This document shows positions 31,563-39,516 of a stretch of 64,000 bases of DNA, piece by piece. The position numbers and the translations under genes are program-made. The notes below the pieces were generated by a model. That model had not been told where the DNA came from and searched no databases. It saw only the letters and a list, made by a program, of their open reading frames with translations. Source of the stretch: Microvirga ossetica (GTDB lineage Bacteria > Pseudomonadota > Alphaproteobacteria > Rhizobiales > Beijerinckiaceae); the NCBI RefSeq assembly GCF_002741015.1, contig NZ_CP016616.1, positions 5,668,501 to 5,732,500 on the forward strand, given 5' to 3'. Position 1 is the first letter of the stretch; every line of letters begins with the position of its first letter.

Positions 31563-32762
31563 ATGGGTGAAGTGCTGTCGCAGCGCAGACTGTCGGAACT
31601 CATCGGAGCGATCTACGATTGTGCCCTCGATCCCGGCCGCTGGGAGCCGACGCTCGCGGAGGTTGCCGACACCTTCGACTGCGCCGTGGTGTCGCTCACC
31701 CTCAACGACCTGCGCCAGAACCGCTTCCTCATCAACAAGGCCGCCGGCTGGCAGCCGGAGCTGCTGCAGCTCAAGTCCGAGCGGCATGTGGGCGAGATCA
31801 ATGCGCGGCTGACCGAATGGCTGACGCTGCAATCCTCCATCGACGAGATGTTCGTGACCTCCGTCCACCTGAGTCCGGAGGACATCCGGACCTCGGCCTA
31901 TGCGGAGGAATGCCTGAAGCCGCAGGGCATCGTCGACATCATGCACATGTTCCTGATGCACACCCACCGGCAGTTCGCGGAGATCGGCCTCGGCCGGGAT
32001 GCGAGCCAGGGCGTCATCACCGAGCGGGAGATCGAGATCGGGCGGCTGCTCCTGCCGCATCTGCGCAAGGCGTTGACGATCAGCGACATCCTCGACGTGC
32101 GCTCGATCGAGCGGGCGCACATGGCCGAGGCGCTCGACGCCCTGCGCTGCGCGGTCGTGCTCACCGATGCGCGCTGCGAGATCCTGCACGCCAACCGCTC
32201 GGCCGAGCGGTTGATGACCCGGGGCAGCCCGATCCGCAGCGTGCGCCGGGTGCTCGCGGCGGGCACGTCGTCGGCGAGCCGCGACCTGCGCAAGGCGATC
32301 CTCACCGCCGCCCGGCACGAGGCGCAGCCGGACGCGACGAGCGCCGCCATCCGCCTCACCGATGCCGAGCAGCCCCCGGCCTACGCTCACGTGCTGCCCA
32401 TGGCGACCGGCGACCTGCGCACGCGGCTGCAGCCCAATGCGGTCGCGGCGATCTTCATCGGCGTGCCGGACGAGCACAACGGCATCGGCCTGCTCGCCCG
32501 CGCCTTCAGTCTCACCGCGGCCGAGATCCGTGTCATGGAAAGCCTCATGGCCGGGCATACGCTGGCCGAGACAGCCCGGCATTTCGGCATCGCCCGCTCG
32601 ACCGCCAAGACCCATCTCGACCACATCTTCGCCAAGACCGGCGTTTCGCGCCAGACCGAGCTCGTCCGCTTGACCATGCAGCTGACCCAGCCCGTCCAGG
32701 GCCCGCCGCGCGATTTCGGCTACTCCCGGACCGGGCCGGGAGGCATCAACAGCTTCAGCTAG
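31563..32762 (+). CDS. LuxR-family transcriptional regulator
   Basis: A 399-residue protein starting at ATG 31563. The C-terminal helix-turn-helix is clear: LTAAEIRVMESLMAGHTLAE, then TARHFGIARSTAKTHLDHIF and AKTGVSRQTELVRL. The N-terminal 300 residues have no acyl-homoserine-lactone or receiver domain; a central segment (ALRCAVVLTDARCEILHANR then SAERLM) looks PAS-like. The ligand is unknown. Its stop codon TAG uses TA of the target duplication and the first base of the IS630 copy at 32762; without the IS the same TAG is restored. It is divergent from the small RTX gene. Confidence 0.85.
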   Translation: MGEVLSQRRLSELIGAIYDCALDPGRWEPTLAEVADTFDCAVVSLTLNDLRQNRFLINKAAGWQPELLQLKSERHVGEINARLTEWLTLQSSIDEMFVTSVHLSPEDIRTSAYAEECLKPQGIVDIMHMFLMHTHRQFAEIGLGRDASQGVITEREIEIGRLLLPHLRKALTISDILDVRSIERAHMAEALDALRCAVVLTDARCEILHANRSAERLMTRGSPIRSVRRVLAAGTSSASRDLRKAILTAARHEAQPDATSAAIRLTDAEQPPAYAHVLPMATGDLRTRLQPNAVAAIFIGVPDEHNGIGLLARAFSLTAAEIRVMESLMAGHTLAETARHFGIARSTAKTHLDHIFAKTGVSRQTELVRLTMQLTQPVQGPPRDFGYSRTGPGGINSFS

Positions 32763-33816
32763 AGCATCGGCTGTTCAGACGAATCCATAACCTGCGGCAG
32801 TGAAGTAGTTGCGGCATTCCTCAGCTTCGACCCCATCACAGATGTCCCCGATGGCCCGCCAGAGCGCGTCAAAGGTGCGGGCTTCGGCTTTGCGCAGATG
32901 TGCTTTGATCTTGGCGAAGAGTTGCTCAATTGGGTTCAAATCGGGCGAATAAGCAGGCAGGAACAGGAACCAGGCGCCGCGTTGCTTCAGACACTGCGCC
33001 GCCGTCTCGCTCTTGTGCGCCGGCAGGTTGTCGAGGATCACCACGTCGCCCTTGGACAAGGTCGGAGCAAGCTGGGTCTCCACATAAGTCTCAAAGATCT
33101 GACGGGTCATCGGCCCATCGATCACCCAAGGCGCCGTCAGACCACAGTAGCGCAGCCCGGCGACAAAGGTCTGGGTCAGCCAGTGGCCGAATGGTGCCCT
33201 TGCATACAGACGCTGCCCTTTGAGGCAGCGGCCGCGCAGGCGCGTCATCTTGGTGGATGTGCCGGTCTCATCGAGAAACACGAGCCGGTGCGGCTCCTGG
33301 CGCATGCGCGGCTGGCGTTTTGTGTGCCAATGCTCGCGGGCCTGGCGCACGTCGGAGCGTTCTTGTTCGCTGGCCCGCAAAGTTTTTTTTGACGCTATAG
33401 CCGTGGCGGATGTACCAGCGCGCGATGGACGCCGGCGTGATCTTGGTGCCCAAGGCCAGCAGTTCGGCCGCGAGCTGGGGCATGGTGATGTCGTTCCTCT
33501 CGGCGACGCGACGGATCAGAAACTCGCGATGCGGGTCGAGCTTGGAGTAGCGCCAGCCGCCCTCTGGTTTGGGCGCCAGGCTGCCGGTGGCCCGATACGC
33601 CGCCATGAGCCGCACCACAAACGCGACCGACACCTCAAAATGGCGCGCGGCCTCATGGCAGGAATGCCCCGCCTCAACAAAGCGCACCACCCGTTGCCGC
33701 AGATCCAGCGAGTAGGACTTGGTCATCGCTCATCTCCTCTAAAGAGGGCCGAGATAAGGGAATCACAAAGCCGTCACGCCGCATAGCCTCCGATTCAATC
33801 AGAACAGCCGATGCTC
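32762..33816 (-). mobile_element. IS630-family insertion sequence, copy 3
   Basis: A 1055-bp element with ends GAGCATCGGCTGTT / AACAGCCGATGCTC and flanking TA at 32760-32761 and 33817-33818. It encodes the same proteins as copy 2, in inverse orientation, so the two are identical or nearly so. It is inserted into the CTAG shared by the stop codons of the convergent LuxR and LysE genes; both stops survive. Confidence 0.93.
32775..33726 (-). CDS. IS630-family transposase (copy 3), two overlapping frames
   Basis: The DNA-binding half (33268-33726) and DDE catalytic half (32775-33380) are residue-for-residue the same as those of copy 2, including the A8 slip site (T8 on this strand, at about 33383-33390). 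It is presumably expressed by the same frameshift. Identity between copies indicates recent transposition or gene conversion. Confidence 0.9.
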
Positions 33817-34436
33817 TAGATGCTCAGCTCCCAGGCCTTGGCAGCCATCAGCACGCCGAGCGCGCCGAGGATCAGGCCGGAGGCCCTGTTGATCAGGTTC
33901 AGCACGCTCACGTTCAGCTTCGAGCGCAGGGCCGCGACGCTGCCGCTGACGATCAGCCACCAGGTCACGGAGGCGCAGATCACGCCGGCGATCATCGTGG
34001 AGGCCGCCGTCGGCGCCGGCGCCGCGACGGTCGGCAGCACGGCCGCCAGAAGCGCCGGGGTCAGCGGATTGAGCACGGCGCAGGCAACCGCGCTGCAATA
34101 GGACGACATGGCGCTGCGCCGCTCGGTCGCCGAGCCGGCGAGCGACACGGTGCGCCGCAGGACACGGGCCGCAAACCAGAGCAGGAGGCAGGCCGAGACC
34201 ACGGAGATGAAGGCCTGGCTGTTGCCGAGAACCGGCGTGATGACCGGCCCGACGCCCATCACCGCGCAGGTGGTATAGACCGCAAGCACGGTCGCGGCCC
34301 CGAGCCCGGTGGCGAAGCCCGCCACTGCCCCGTAGACCAGGGCCCGCTGGATGCAGAGCACGCTCATCGGCCCGATGGGCACGGTGATCACGAAACCTAC
34401 CGTCGCTCCCGACAGAAATGCCGACATGCCGTTCAT
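33816..34436 (-). CDS. LysE family translocator
   Basis: A 206-residue inner-membrane protein with about six hydrophobic segments. The N-terminal motif GATVGFVITVPIGPMSVLCI QRAL is the LysE/RhtB signature (G-x-x-P-G-P position), followed by GFATGLGAATVLAVYTTCAV. Family members export amino acids such as lysine, arginine or homoserine; the substrate here is not predictable. The stop codon TAG at 33816-33818 takes its last base (on this strand) from IS630 copy 3. It was formerly convergent with, and overlapping in CTAG with, the LuxR-family gene. Confidence 0.82.
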   Translation of the reverse strand: MNGMSAFLSGATVGFVITVPIGPMSVLCIQRALVYGAVAGFATGLGAATVLAVYTTCAVMGVGPVITPVLGNSQAFISVVSACLLLWFAARVLRRTVSLAGSATERRSAMSSYCSAVACAVLNPLTPALLAAVLPTVAAPAPTAASTMIAGVICASVTWWLIVSGSVAALRSKLNVSVLNLINRASGLILGALGVLMAAKAWELSI

Positions 34437-34859
34437 GACCTGCCTCGCCGAGCCGTTCGGGGCGCCGGTCCTGCCTGGTGCGAGCAGGCTGGGACCGCGC
34501 TCTTTCGAAGGTGAAGCGAGGCTAGCGCCGCAAGCTCCTTCGCCGCGTCCACCGTTTGGTGGAGACGGCGCATGCAGGTTCGGTCAGAGGTGGAAAATTC
34601 GGGGGAGGGCGGATGCGCCCGGTGGCCCTCGACAACTCTTGGGAACGGCCATTGTTCAGTACGCCGTGGGAGAGGATGTGCGTCCTCAGAGGCTGGCCCA
34701 TAAAGCGAGACTTACTCTCCTCCCCCTTGTGGGGAGGAGTTGGAGGTGGGGGTGTGAGCGCCACGCTGGTCCAGTTTAGCGCTCACACCCCCACCCTTAG
34801 TCCCTCCCCACAAGGGGGAGGGAGATCCATCCGAGCATAGCGAATTATGAGCCAGACGC
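34437..34859. other. Non-coding gap with repeat family A at its right end
   Basis: The left 280 bp hold nothing I can identify beyond a small hairpin TCCACC-GTTT-GGTGGA near 34548. The right part from 34717 is the family A repeat listed separately. Confidence 0.5.
34717..34823. repeat. Dispersed palindromic repeat, family A (spacer type I variant)
   Basis: Arms CTCCTCCCCCTTGTGGGGAG and CCTCCCCACAAGGGGGAGGG. The spacer GTGTGAGCGCCACGCTGGTC then CAGTTTAGCGCTCACAC is itself palindromic (TGTGAGCGC/GCGCTCACA). Confidence 0.85.
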
Positions 34860-35606
34860 TCAGGCCGGCATCTGCGGCTCGATGACTTTGCCGTCTTGCG
34901 TGAAGTCGTAGATCTTGCCGGTCTGGTCCCAGGAGGGCAGGGCGAGCTTCACGATATGGGGGGCGAGGTCGTCCGGCGTCTTCAAGGTCAGCGGATCCTC
35001 GCCCGGCATGGCGGCGCGGCGCATGGCGGTGCGGAGCGGACCGGGATTGAGGAGCATCGCCTTGACCGGCGTCGTCACCGTCTCGGCGGCGTAGGTCCGC
35101 ACCAGCGCCTCGAGGGCCGCCTTGGAGACCGAATAGACGCCCCAATAGGCCTTGTGCCTGTGGGCGGCGCCGGAGGTGATGAAGATCGCGCGGCCGGCGT
35201 CGGAGGCGCGCAGCAGCGGATCGAGGGAGCGGATCAGGCGGTAATTGGCGGTGACGTTCACCGCCATCACCTCGTCCCACACCGGCTGGTCGATATGGGT
35301 GATCGGCGCGAGCTCGCCGAGCTGGCCGGCATTGCCGAGCAGGATGTCGAGCTTGCCCCAGCGCTCGTAGATCGCGGCGCCGAGCCGGTCGATGGCGTCG
35401 AGATCCTTCAGGTTGACCGGCACGAGGGTGGCCGAGGAGCCCTTGGCGCGAATCTCGTCGTCGAGGGATTCCAGCGCTCCCTGGGTGCGGGCCAGCGCAA
35501 TCACATGCGCGCCGGCCTCGGCCAGGGCGAGCGCGGCGGCGCGGCCGATGCCGCGCGAGGCGCCGGTGACGACCGCGACGCGGTTCAGAAGGGGCTTGTC
35601 CATCAT
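34860..35606 (-). CDS. SDR family NAD(P)-dependent oxidoreductase
   Basis: A 248-residue classical short-chain dehydrogenase. It has the cofactor motif TGASRGIGRAAALALA, NAG in LLGNAGQLGEL, and the active site Ser...Tyr-x-x-x-Lys as TSGAAHRHKAYWGVYSVSK. The hydrophobic segment LNPGPLRTAMRR follows the catalytic helix. The start overlaps two adjacent ATGs (35606 and 35603). It begins 3 nt after purF and is surely in the same operon; an SDR in this position downstream of purF is common in Rhizobiales. Substrate is unknown. Confidence 0.88.
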   Translation of the reverse strand: MMDKPLLNRVAVVTGASRGIGRAAALALAEAGAHVIALARTQGALESLDDEIRAKGSSATLVPVNLKDLDAIDRLGAAIYERWGKLDILLGNAGQLGELAPITHIDQPVWDEVMAVNVTANYRLIRSLDPLLRASDAGRAIFITSGAAHRHKAYWGVYSVSKAALEALVRTYAAETVTTPVKAMLLNPGPLRTAMRRAAMPGEDPLTLKTPDDLAPHIVKLALPSWDQTGKIYDFTQDGKVIEPQMPA

Positions 35607-35609
35607 TCC

Positions 35610-37097
35610 TCAGTCGGCTTCGGCGAGAACGGCGAGACGGCGCGGGGTGGCGACCGCGAGGTCGGTCAACGGCGTCGGGTAATCGCCGGTGAAGCAATGG
35701 TCGGTGAATTGCGGCTGCGCCGCGTTGCGACGCTCCTCGCCCATGGCGCGGTAGACCCCGTCGATGGAGAGGAAGGCGAGCGAATCCGCGCCGATATACT
35801 GCCGCATCTGCTCGAGATCGTGAGTGGCGGCGAGCAGCTTCTCCTTCTCCGGCGTGTCGATGCCGTAGAAATCCGGATGCGTGATCGGCGGGCTGGAGAT
35901 GCGGAAGTGCACCTCCTTGGCGCCGGCCTCGCGCATCATCCGCACGATCTTCACCGAGGTCGTGCCGCGCACGAGGCTGTCGTCGACGAGCACGATGCGC
36001 TTGCCGGCAATGGCGGAGCGGTTGGCGGAATGCTTCATGCGCACGCCGAGCTCGCGCACCGACTGGGTCGGCTGGATGAAGGTGCGGCCGACATAATGGT
36101 TGCGGATGATGCCGAGCTCGTAGGGAAGCCCGCAGGTCTGCGCGAAGCCCAAGGCGGCCGGCACGCCTGAATCCGGGACCGGAATGACCACGTCCGCATC
36201 GACGGCGGATTCGAGAGCCAGCTCGCGGCCCATGCCCTTGCGGACATCGTAGACGCTGCGGCCGTTCACGATGGAATCGGGGCGCGCGAAGTAGATGTAT
36301 TCGAAGATGTCGGGGCGCGGCGCCTGCTCGGGCGCGAAGCGGAACGACTCGAGCCCATCGTCCGAGATCACCACGCATTCGCCGTTCTCGACATCGCGGA
36401 CGAAGCGGGCGCCGATGATGTCGAGGGCGCAGGTCTCGGAGGCGAGGATGTAGCGGCCGTCGAGCTCGCCCAGCACCAGCGGGCGGATGCCCAGCGGGTC
36501 GCGGGCGCCGATCAGCTTCTTGTTGGTCAACGCTACCAGGGCATAGGCGCCCTCGATCTTCTGGATCGCCTCCACGAAGCGGTCGATCACCCGGTCCTTG
36601 CGGCTGCGGGCGACCAGGTGGACGATGACCTCGGTATCGGTCGTGGACTGGCAGATGGCGCCGTCGCGGATGAGGCTGCGGCGAAGGGTCAGGCCGTTGG
36701 TCAGGTTGCCGTTATGGGCCACCGCGAAACCGCCGCCGTCGAGCTCGGCGAAGAGCGGCTGCACGTTGCGCAGAACCGTCGCGCCCGTGGTCGAGTAGCG
36801 GGTATGGCCGATGGCGGACAGGCCGTCGAGGCGCTCGATGGTCGCCCGGTCGGAAAAGTTGTCGCCGACGAGACCGAGCTTGCGCTCCGAGTGGAAGACC
36901 GACCCGTCGAAGGAGACGATGCCTGCCGCCTCCTGGCCGCGGTGCTGCAGGGCGTGAAGCCCGAGCGCCGTGATGGCAGCGGCATCCGGATGCCCGTAGA
37001 TGCCGAACACGCCGCATTCTTCACGCAGGGTATCGCCGTCGAGGTCCAGGTTCACCTGTTTCGGGGTGACCTGCCACGTCTCAGACAAAGCAGACAT
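35610..37097 (-). CDS. purF: Amidophosphoribosyltransferase
   Basis: The 495-residue enzyme makes phosphoribosylamine from PRPP and glutamine, the first step of purine synthesis. An Ntn-hydrolase glutaminase domain follows a 27-residue leader that would be removed to expose the catalytic cysteine in REECGVFGIYGH. The phosphoribosyltransferase domain has the PRPP loop VLVDDSLVRGTTS. It is the middle gene of cvpA-purF-SDR on the minus strand. Feedback control by purine nucleotides is known for the family. Confidence 0.97.
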   Translation of the reverse strand: MSALSETWQVTPKQVNLDLDGDTLREECGVFGIYGHPDAAAITALGLHALQHRGQEAAGIVSFDGSVFHSERKLGLVGDNFSDRATIERLDGLSAIGHTRYSTTGATVLRNVQPLFAELDGGGFAVAHNGNLTNGLTLRRSLIRDGAICQSTTDTEVIVHLVARSRKDRVIDRFVEAIQKIEGAYALVALTNKKLIGARDPLGIRPLVLGELDGRYILASETCALDIIGARFVRDVENGECVVISDDGLESFRFAPEQAPRPDIFEYIYFARPDSIVNGRSVYDVRKGMGRELALESAVDADVVIPVPDSGVPAALGFAQTCGLPYELGIIRNHYVGRTFIQPTQSVRELGVRMKHSANRSAIAGKRIVLVDDSLVRGTTSVKIVRMMREAGAKEVHFRISSPPITHPDFYGIDTPEKEKLLAATHDLEQMRQYIGADSLAFLSIDGVYRAMGEERRNAAQPQFTDHCFTGDYPTPLTDLAVATPRRLAVLAEAD

Positions 37098-37207
37098 CGA
37101 TCGATCCTTGGGATTCGCGCCTCTACCGGCGCCGGCCCTTATTTAGTCGGCCTCGGGCCGAACGCCAATGGCTATTGTGACGCTGTCGGAAACGTGAAGC
37201 GTAACGC

Positions 37208-37819
37208 TCAGCTTCGCCGCTGGGGCGTCTGCGGTGCGGCGGGGGCCGCAGGCGCAGGCGTCGCCGGGCGCTGCGGATCGGGCTCGGCCGGCTCTGCCTC
37301 TGCCGGTGCCTCCCTGTTGCGCAGGCGCTGGATCAGGACCTCGGCATTCTCGGGCAGCATGGCGATGATGCTGTCGCGGGCGTTTTCCATGGCAGGCCGG
37401 GTCCGCGAGTCGGTGGCCCACGGGGGCTCCTTGCCCTGCAGCAGCCAGCCCAGGAAAGCCCAGCCGATCACGCAGATCAGGAAGCCGCGCGCGGCGCCGA
37501 AGACGAGGCCCAGCGTCCGGTCGAGGGCGCCGATGCGGGAATCGAGGATCAGGTCGGAGATCTGCACCGTGATGATCGAGACGATGATTAGGGTCACGAC
37601 GAAGATGCCGCCGATCGCCGCCACGAGAGCGACGGTATTGCTGCTGATATATTGCTGCGCGATCGGCAGGGCGGTCGGGTGCAGGTACCAGGCGGCAGCG
37701 GCCGCGACGACCCAGGCGACGATGGCGAGCACCTCGCGGGTGAAGCCGCGCACGGCGGCCAGAAGGGCGGAGATCAGGACGATACCGATAACGACGAGGT
37801 CCAGAACGGAAACGGGCAT
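37208..37819 (-). CDS. cvpA: CvpA family membrane protein
   Basis: A 203-residue protein with four hydrophobic segments: VSVLDLVVIGIVLISALLAA, VLAIVAWVVAAAAAWYL, VALVAAIGGIFVVTLIIVSI and RGFLICVIGWAFLGWLL. The turn VRGFTREVLAIVAW is the CvpA motif. The tail is Pro/Ala/Glu-rich. CvpA was named for colicin V production and is linked to envelope homeostasis. It lies 110 nt upstream of purF, the classic pairing. Ordinarily radA would be next upstream; here an RTX gene intervenes. Confidence 0.9.
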   Translation of the reverse strand: MPVSVLDLVVIGIVLISALLAAVRGFTREVLAIVAWVVAAAAAWYLHPTALPIAQQYISSNTVALVAAIGGIFVVTLIIVSIITVQISDLILDSRIGALDRTLGLVFGAARGFLICVIGWAFLGWLLQGKEPPWATDSRTRPAMENARDSIIAMLPENAEVLIQRLRNREAPAEAEPAEPDPQRPATPAPAAPAAPQTPQRRS

Positions 37820-38151
37820 GGGGCCGGGCCTACGCGAGATGACAGGAATGGAGCCGCCTTTGCGGGTTCGAAGCCTGGCTCTATAGCGTTAAGAAAGGCT
37901 TTCGTCACCCTGGGAAGTCCAGCTGCCTGTGTGCAGGCCATACCCGGACCGGTGTCCTTGGCCGATTCTGGGGGGACCAGGATGATCGGCTTGCCGATTT
38001 TCCGGCCATCGAGCGGGGCGAGCGAGGGCAAAGGCACCTTCTCAAGTCCCTCGCTCAAGTCCCTCGACGTCGCGCTGCCCCTTGCCAAGTTTTGAGAGAA
38101 ACCGAGGGGAAATGGCCCCGATATGCATCGGGGCCTCAAAGCGGTGATGCG
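37820..38151. other. Gap between cvpA and the RTX/cadherin gene
   Basis: No supported gene. A 121-codon open frame on the minus strand (37774-38139) overlaps the cvpA start and has no family resemblance. TCAAGTCCCTCG is repeated twice at 38042-38066 (CTCAAGTCCCTCGCTCAAGT). The terminator of the RTX gene occupies the right end. Confidence 0.5.
38114..38135 (-). terminator. Hairpin terminator of the RTX/cadherin gene
   Basis: GGCCCCG-ATATGCAT-CGGGGCC; on the minus strand it is followed by ATTTCCCC, so the T tract is short. It lies 16 nt beyond the gene stop. Confidence 0.6.
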
Positions 38152-39372
38152 TCAGATGAACAGGAAGTCGTCGGCGCTCAGCATCGTCCCCGGCTTCAGT
38201 TTCAGGATCTCGATCTCCTTGCCTTTGCCGGAGCCGTCGATATCCAAATAAACGAAGCCGTTCTTCTTGTTGTAGAAGACGTAGTCGTTCGACCCGTCCG
38301 GAGTGTCGTTGAGCTTCGTGCCGACATTAAAGAACTTCTTCTCGAGCTTCTGGCCCTTCTTGAAGATCTTGTCGAAACCGACGGACTTGTTGGAGTTCTT
38401 ATCGGGCTTGCCACCATCGTCCGAGCCCTTCTTCGAGATCACGTCGCTTGTCTTCGGGCCCTTCACCTTGAAGGCTTTCAGAGCCGCGAGGCTGATCTGG
38501 ATCGTATCGTCAGAGGCCTTGAAGTCTTCGATATGATCGAAGTGGCCCTTCTTCACGGGCGTATCGAACACGAAGGTATCCTGTCCGGCGCCGCCATAGA
38601 GCTTGTCCTTGCCCGTACCGCCGTTGAGCGTGTCGTTTCCGCCAAGGCCATAGATCTTGTCGTTGCCGCCGCCGCCGTTGATGATGTCGGCGCCTTCGGT
38701 GCCCCTGAGCGTGTTGTTGCGGGAAGTCCCGTTGGTCGTCTCGACGAAATCGGTAACGGCCAATGTCAGCTGCCTCACGATGGATTGAGGTTCGCCACCG
38801 ACCAGGGTCGTGGCTTTCACATAAACCGTATAGGTGCCGATATCCTTGTCATCGAGACCGGCCTTGAGCGTAATTTTGTCGCCCGCGATCGTGAAGAGGC
38901 TGCTGGTCGCAGCAGTTGCGCCATCCGGACCGGTCACGAGGCTGTAGGTATAGCTATCGCCCGTATCCTCATCGACGGCTTTCAGGCTTGCGACCTCCGT
39001 GCCGACGGCAGCATTGTCCGCGATCGTTCCGCCCGTGACCGCGATACCGGTCGGAGCCTCATTGACGTCGGTTAGACCGACCGAGACATCCGTTTCCGCA
39101 ACCGTGCTCTCCTGGTCTCCGACCCCTTCAAGCGTCAGGTCGATAGTCCGCGCAACCTCGAAATTGAAGCTGCTGCCTCCGACCGGAAGGTACAATTCAT
39201 AGAGATCATCCGCCTCGACGTATCGGATGGCGAAGCGGCTGTCGGAGAGCTCGAACGTGAAGGTCTCGCCGGGTTGAGCATCGACCACTTCAAACTTTGC
39301 CACGACGAAATTGGGTGAGGGATTTTCCGGGAATGTCAGGGGAAGGGGAGAAATAACAGAGATCGTGGCCAT
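38152..39372 (-). CDS. Secreted RTX calcium-binding protein with cadherin-like domain
   Basis: A 406-residue exoprotein. The first 100 residues are beta-rich (SPLPLTFPENPSPNFVVAKF). A cadherin-like domain follows (VNEAPTGIAVTGGTIADNAA, then VGTEVASLKAVDEDTGDSY). Residues about 217-270 hold RTX nonapeptides (GTEGADIINGGGGNDKIYGL, GGNDTLNGGTGKDKLYGGAG). The end VYLDIDGSGKGKEIEILKLK ... DDFLFI matches the secretion module of the small RTX protein at 30733. There is no Sec signal; type I secretion is expected. It interrupts the usual radA-cvpA adjacency, and codon choice looks slightly less GC-rich than its neighbours. Confidence 0.87.
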   Translation of the reverse strand: MATISVISPLPLTFPENPSPNFVVAKFEVVDAQPGETFTFELSDSRFAIRYVEADDLYELYLPVGGSSFNFEVARTIDLTLEGVGDQESTVAETDVSVGLTDVNEAPTGIAVTGGTIADNAAVGTEVASLKAVDEDTGDSYTYSLVTGPDGATAATSSLFTIAGDKITLKAGLDDKDIGTYTVYVKATTLVGGEPQSIVRQLTLAVTDFVETTNGTSRNNTLRGTEGADIINGGGGNDKIYGLGGNDTLNGGTGKDKLYGGAGQDTFVFDTPVKKGHFDHIEDFKASDDTIQISLAALKAFKVKGPKTSDVISKKGSDDGGKPDKNSNKSVGFDKIFKKGQKLEKKFFNVGTKLNDTPDGSNDYVFYNKKNGFVYLDIDGSGKGKEIEILKLKPGTMLSADDFLFI

Positions 39373-39516
39373 GGTTTTCTCTTCTGAGGCTCGTGGGTCC
39401 GCCCTTACCTCGTCCGAGGTAATTCGAAAGGGTAATCGAAGCTCAGAAGGAGATATAGAATAACTCTAAACTGTCAATCCGGCTGCTAGATCTAGCAGTG
39501 CGACCAAGAGGCAGAT

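Noticed and set aside
28905..32761. Composite transposon formed by IS630 copies 2 and 3
   Set aside because: Each copy has its own TA duplication and sits inside or at the end of genes that read on across the insertion, so two separate insertions explain the layout better.
37774..38139. Minus-strand 121-codon frame between cvpA and the RTX gene
   Set aside because: It overlaps the cvpA start and RTX terminator, has no ribosome site and resembles no family.
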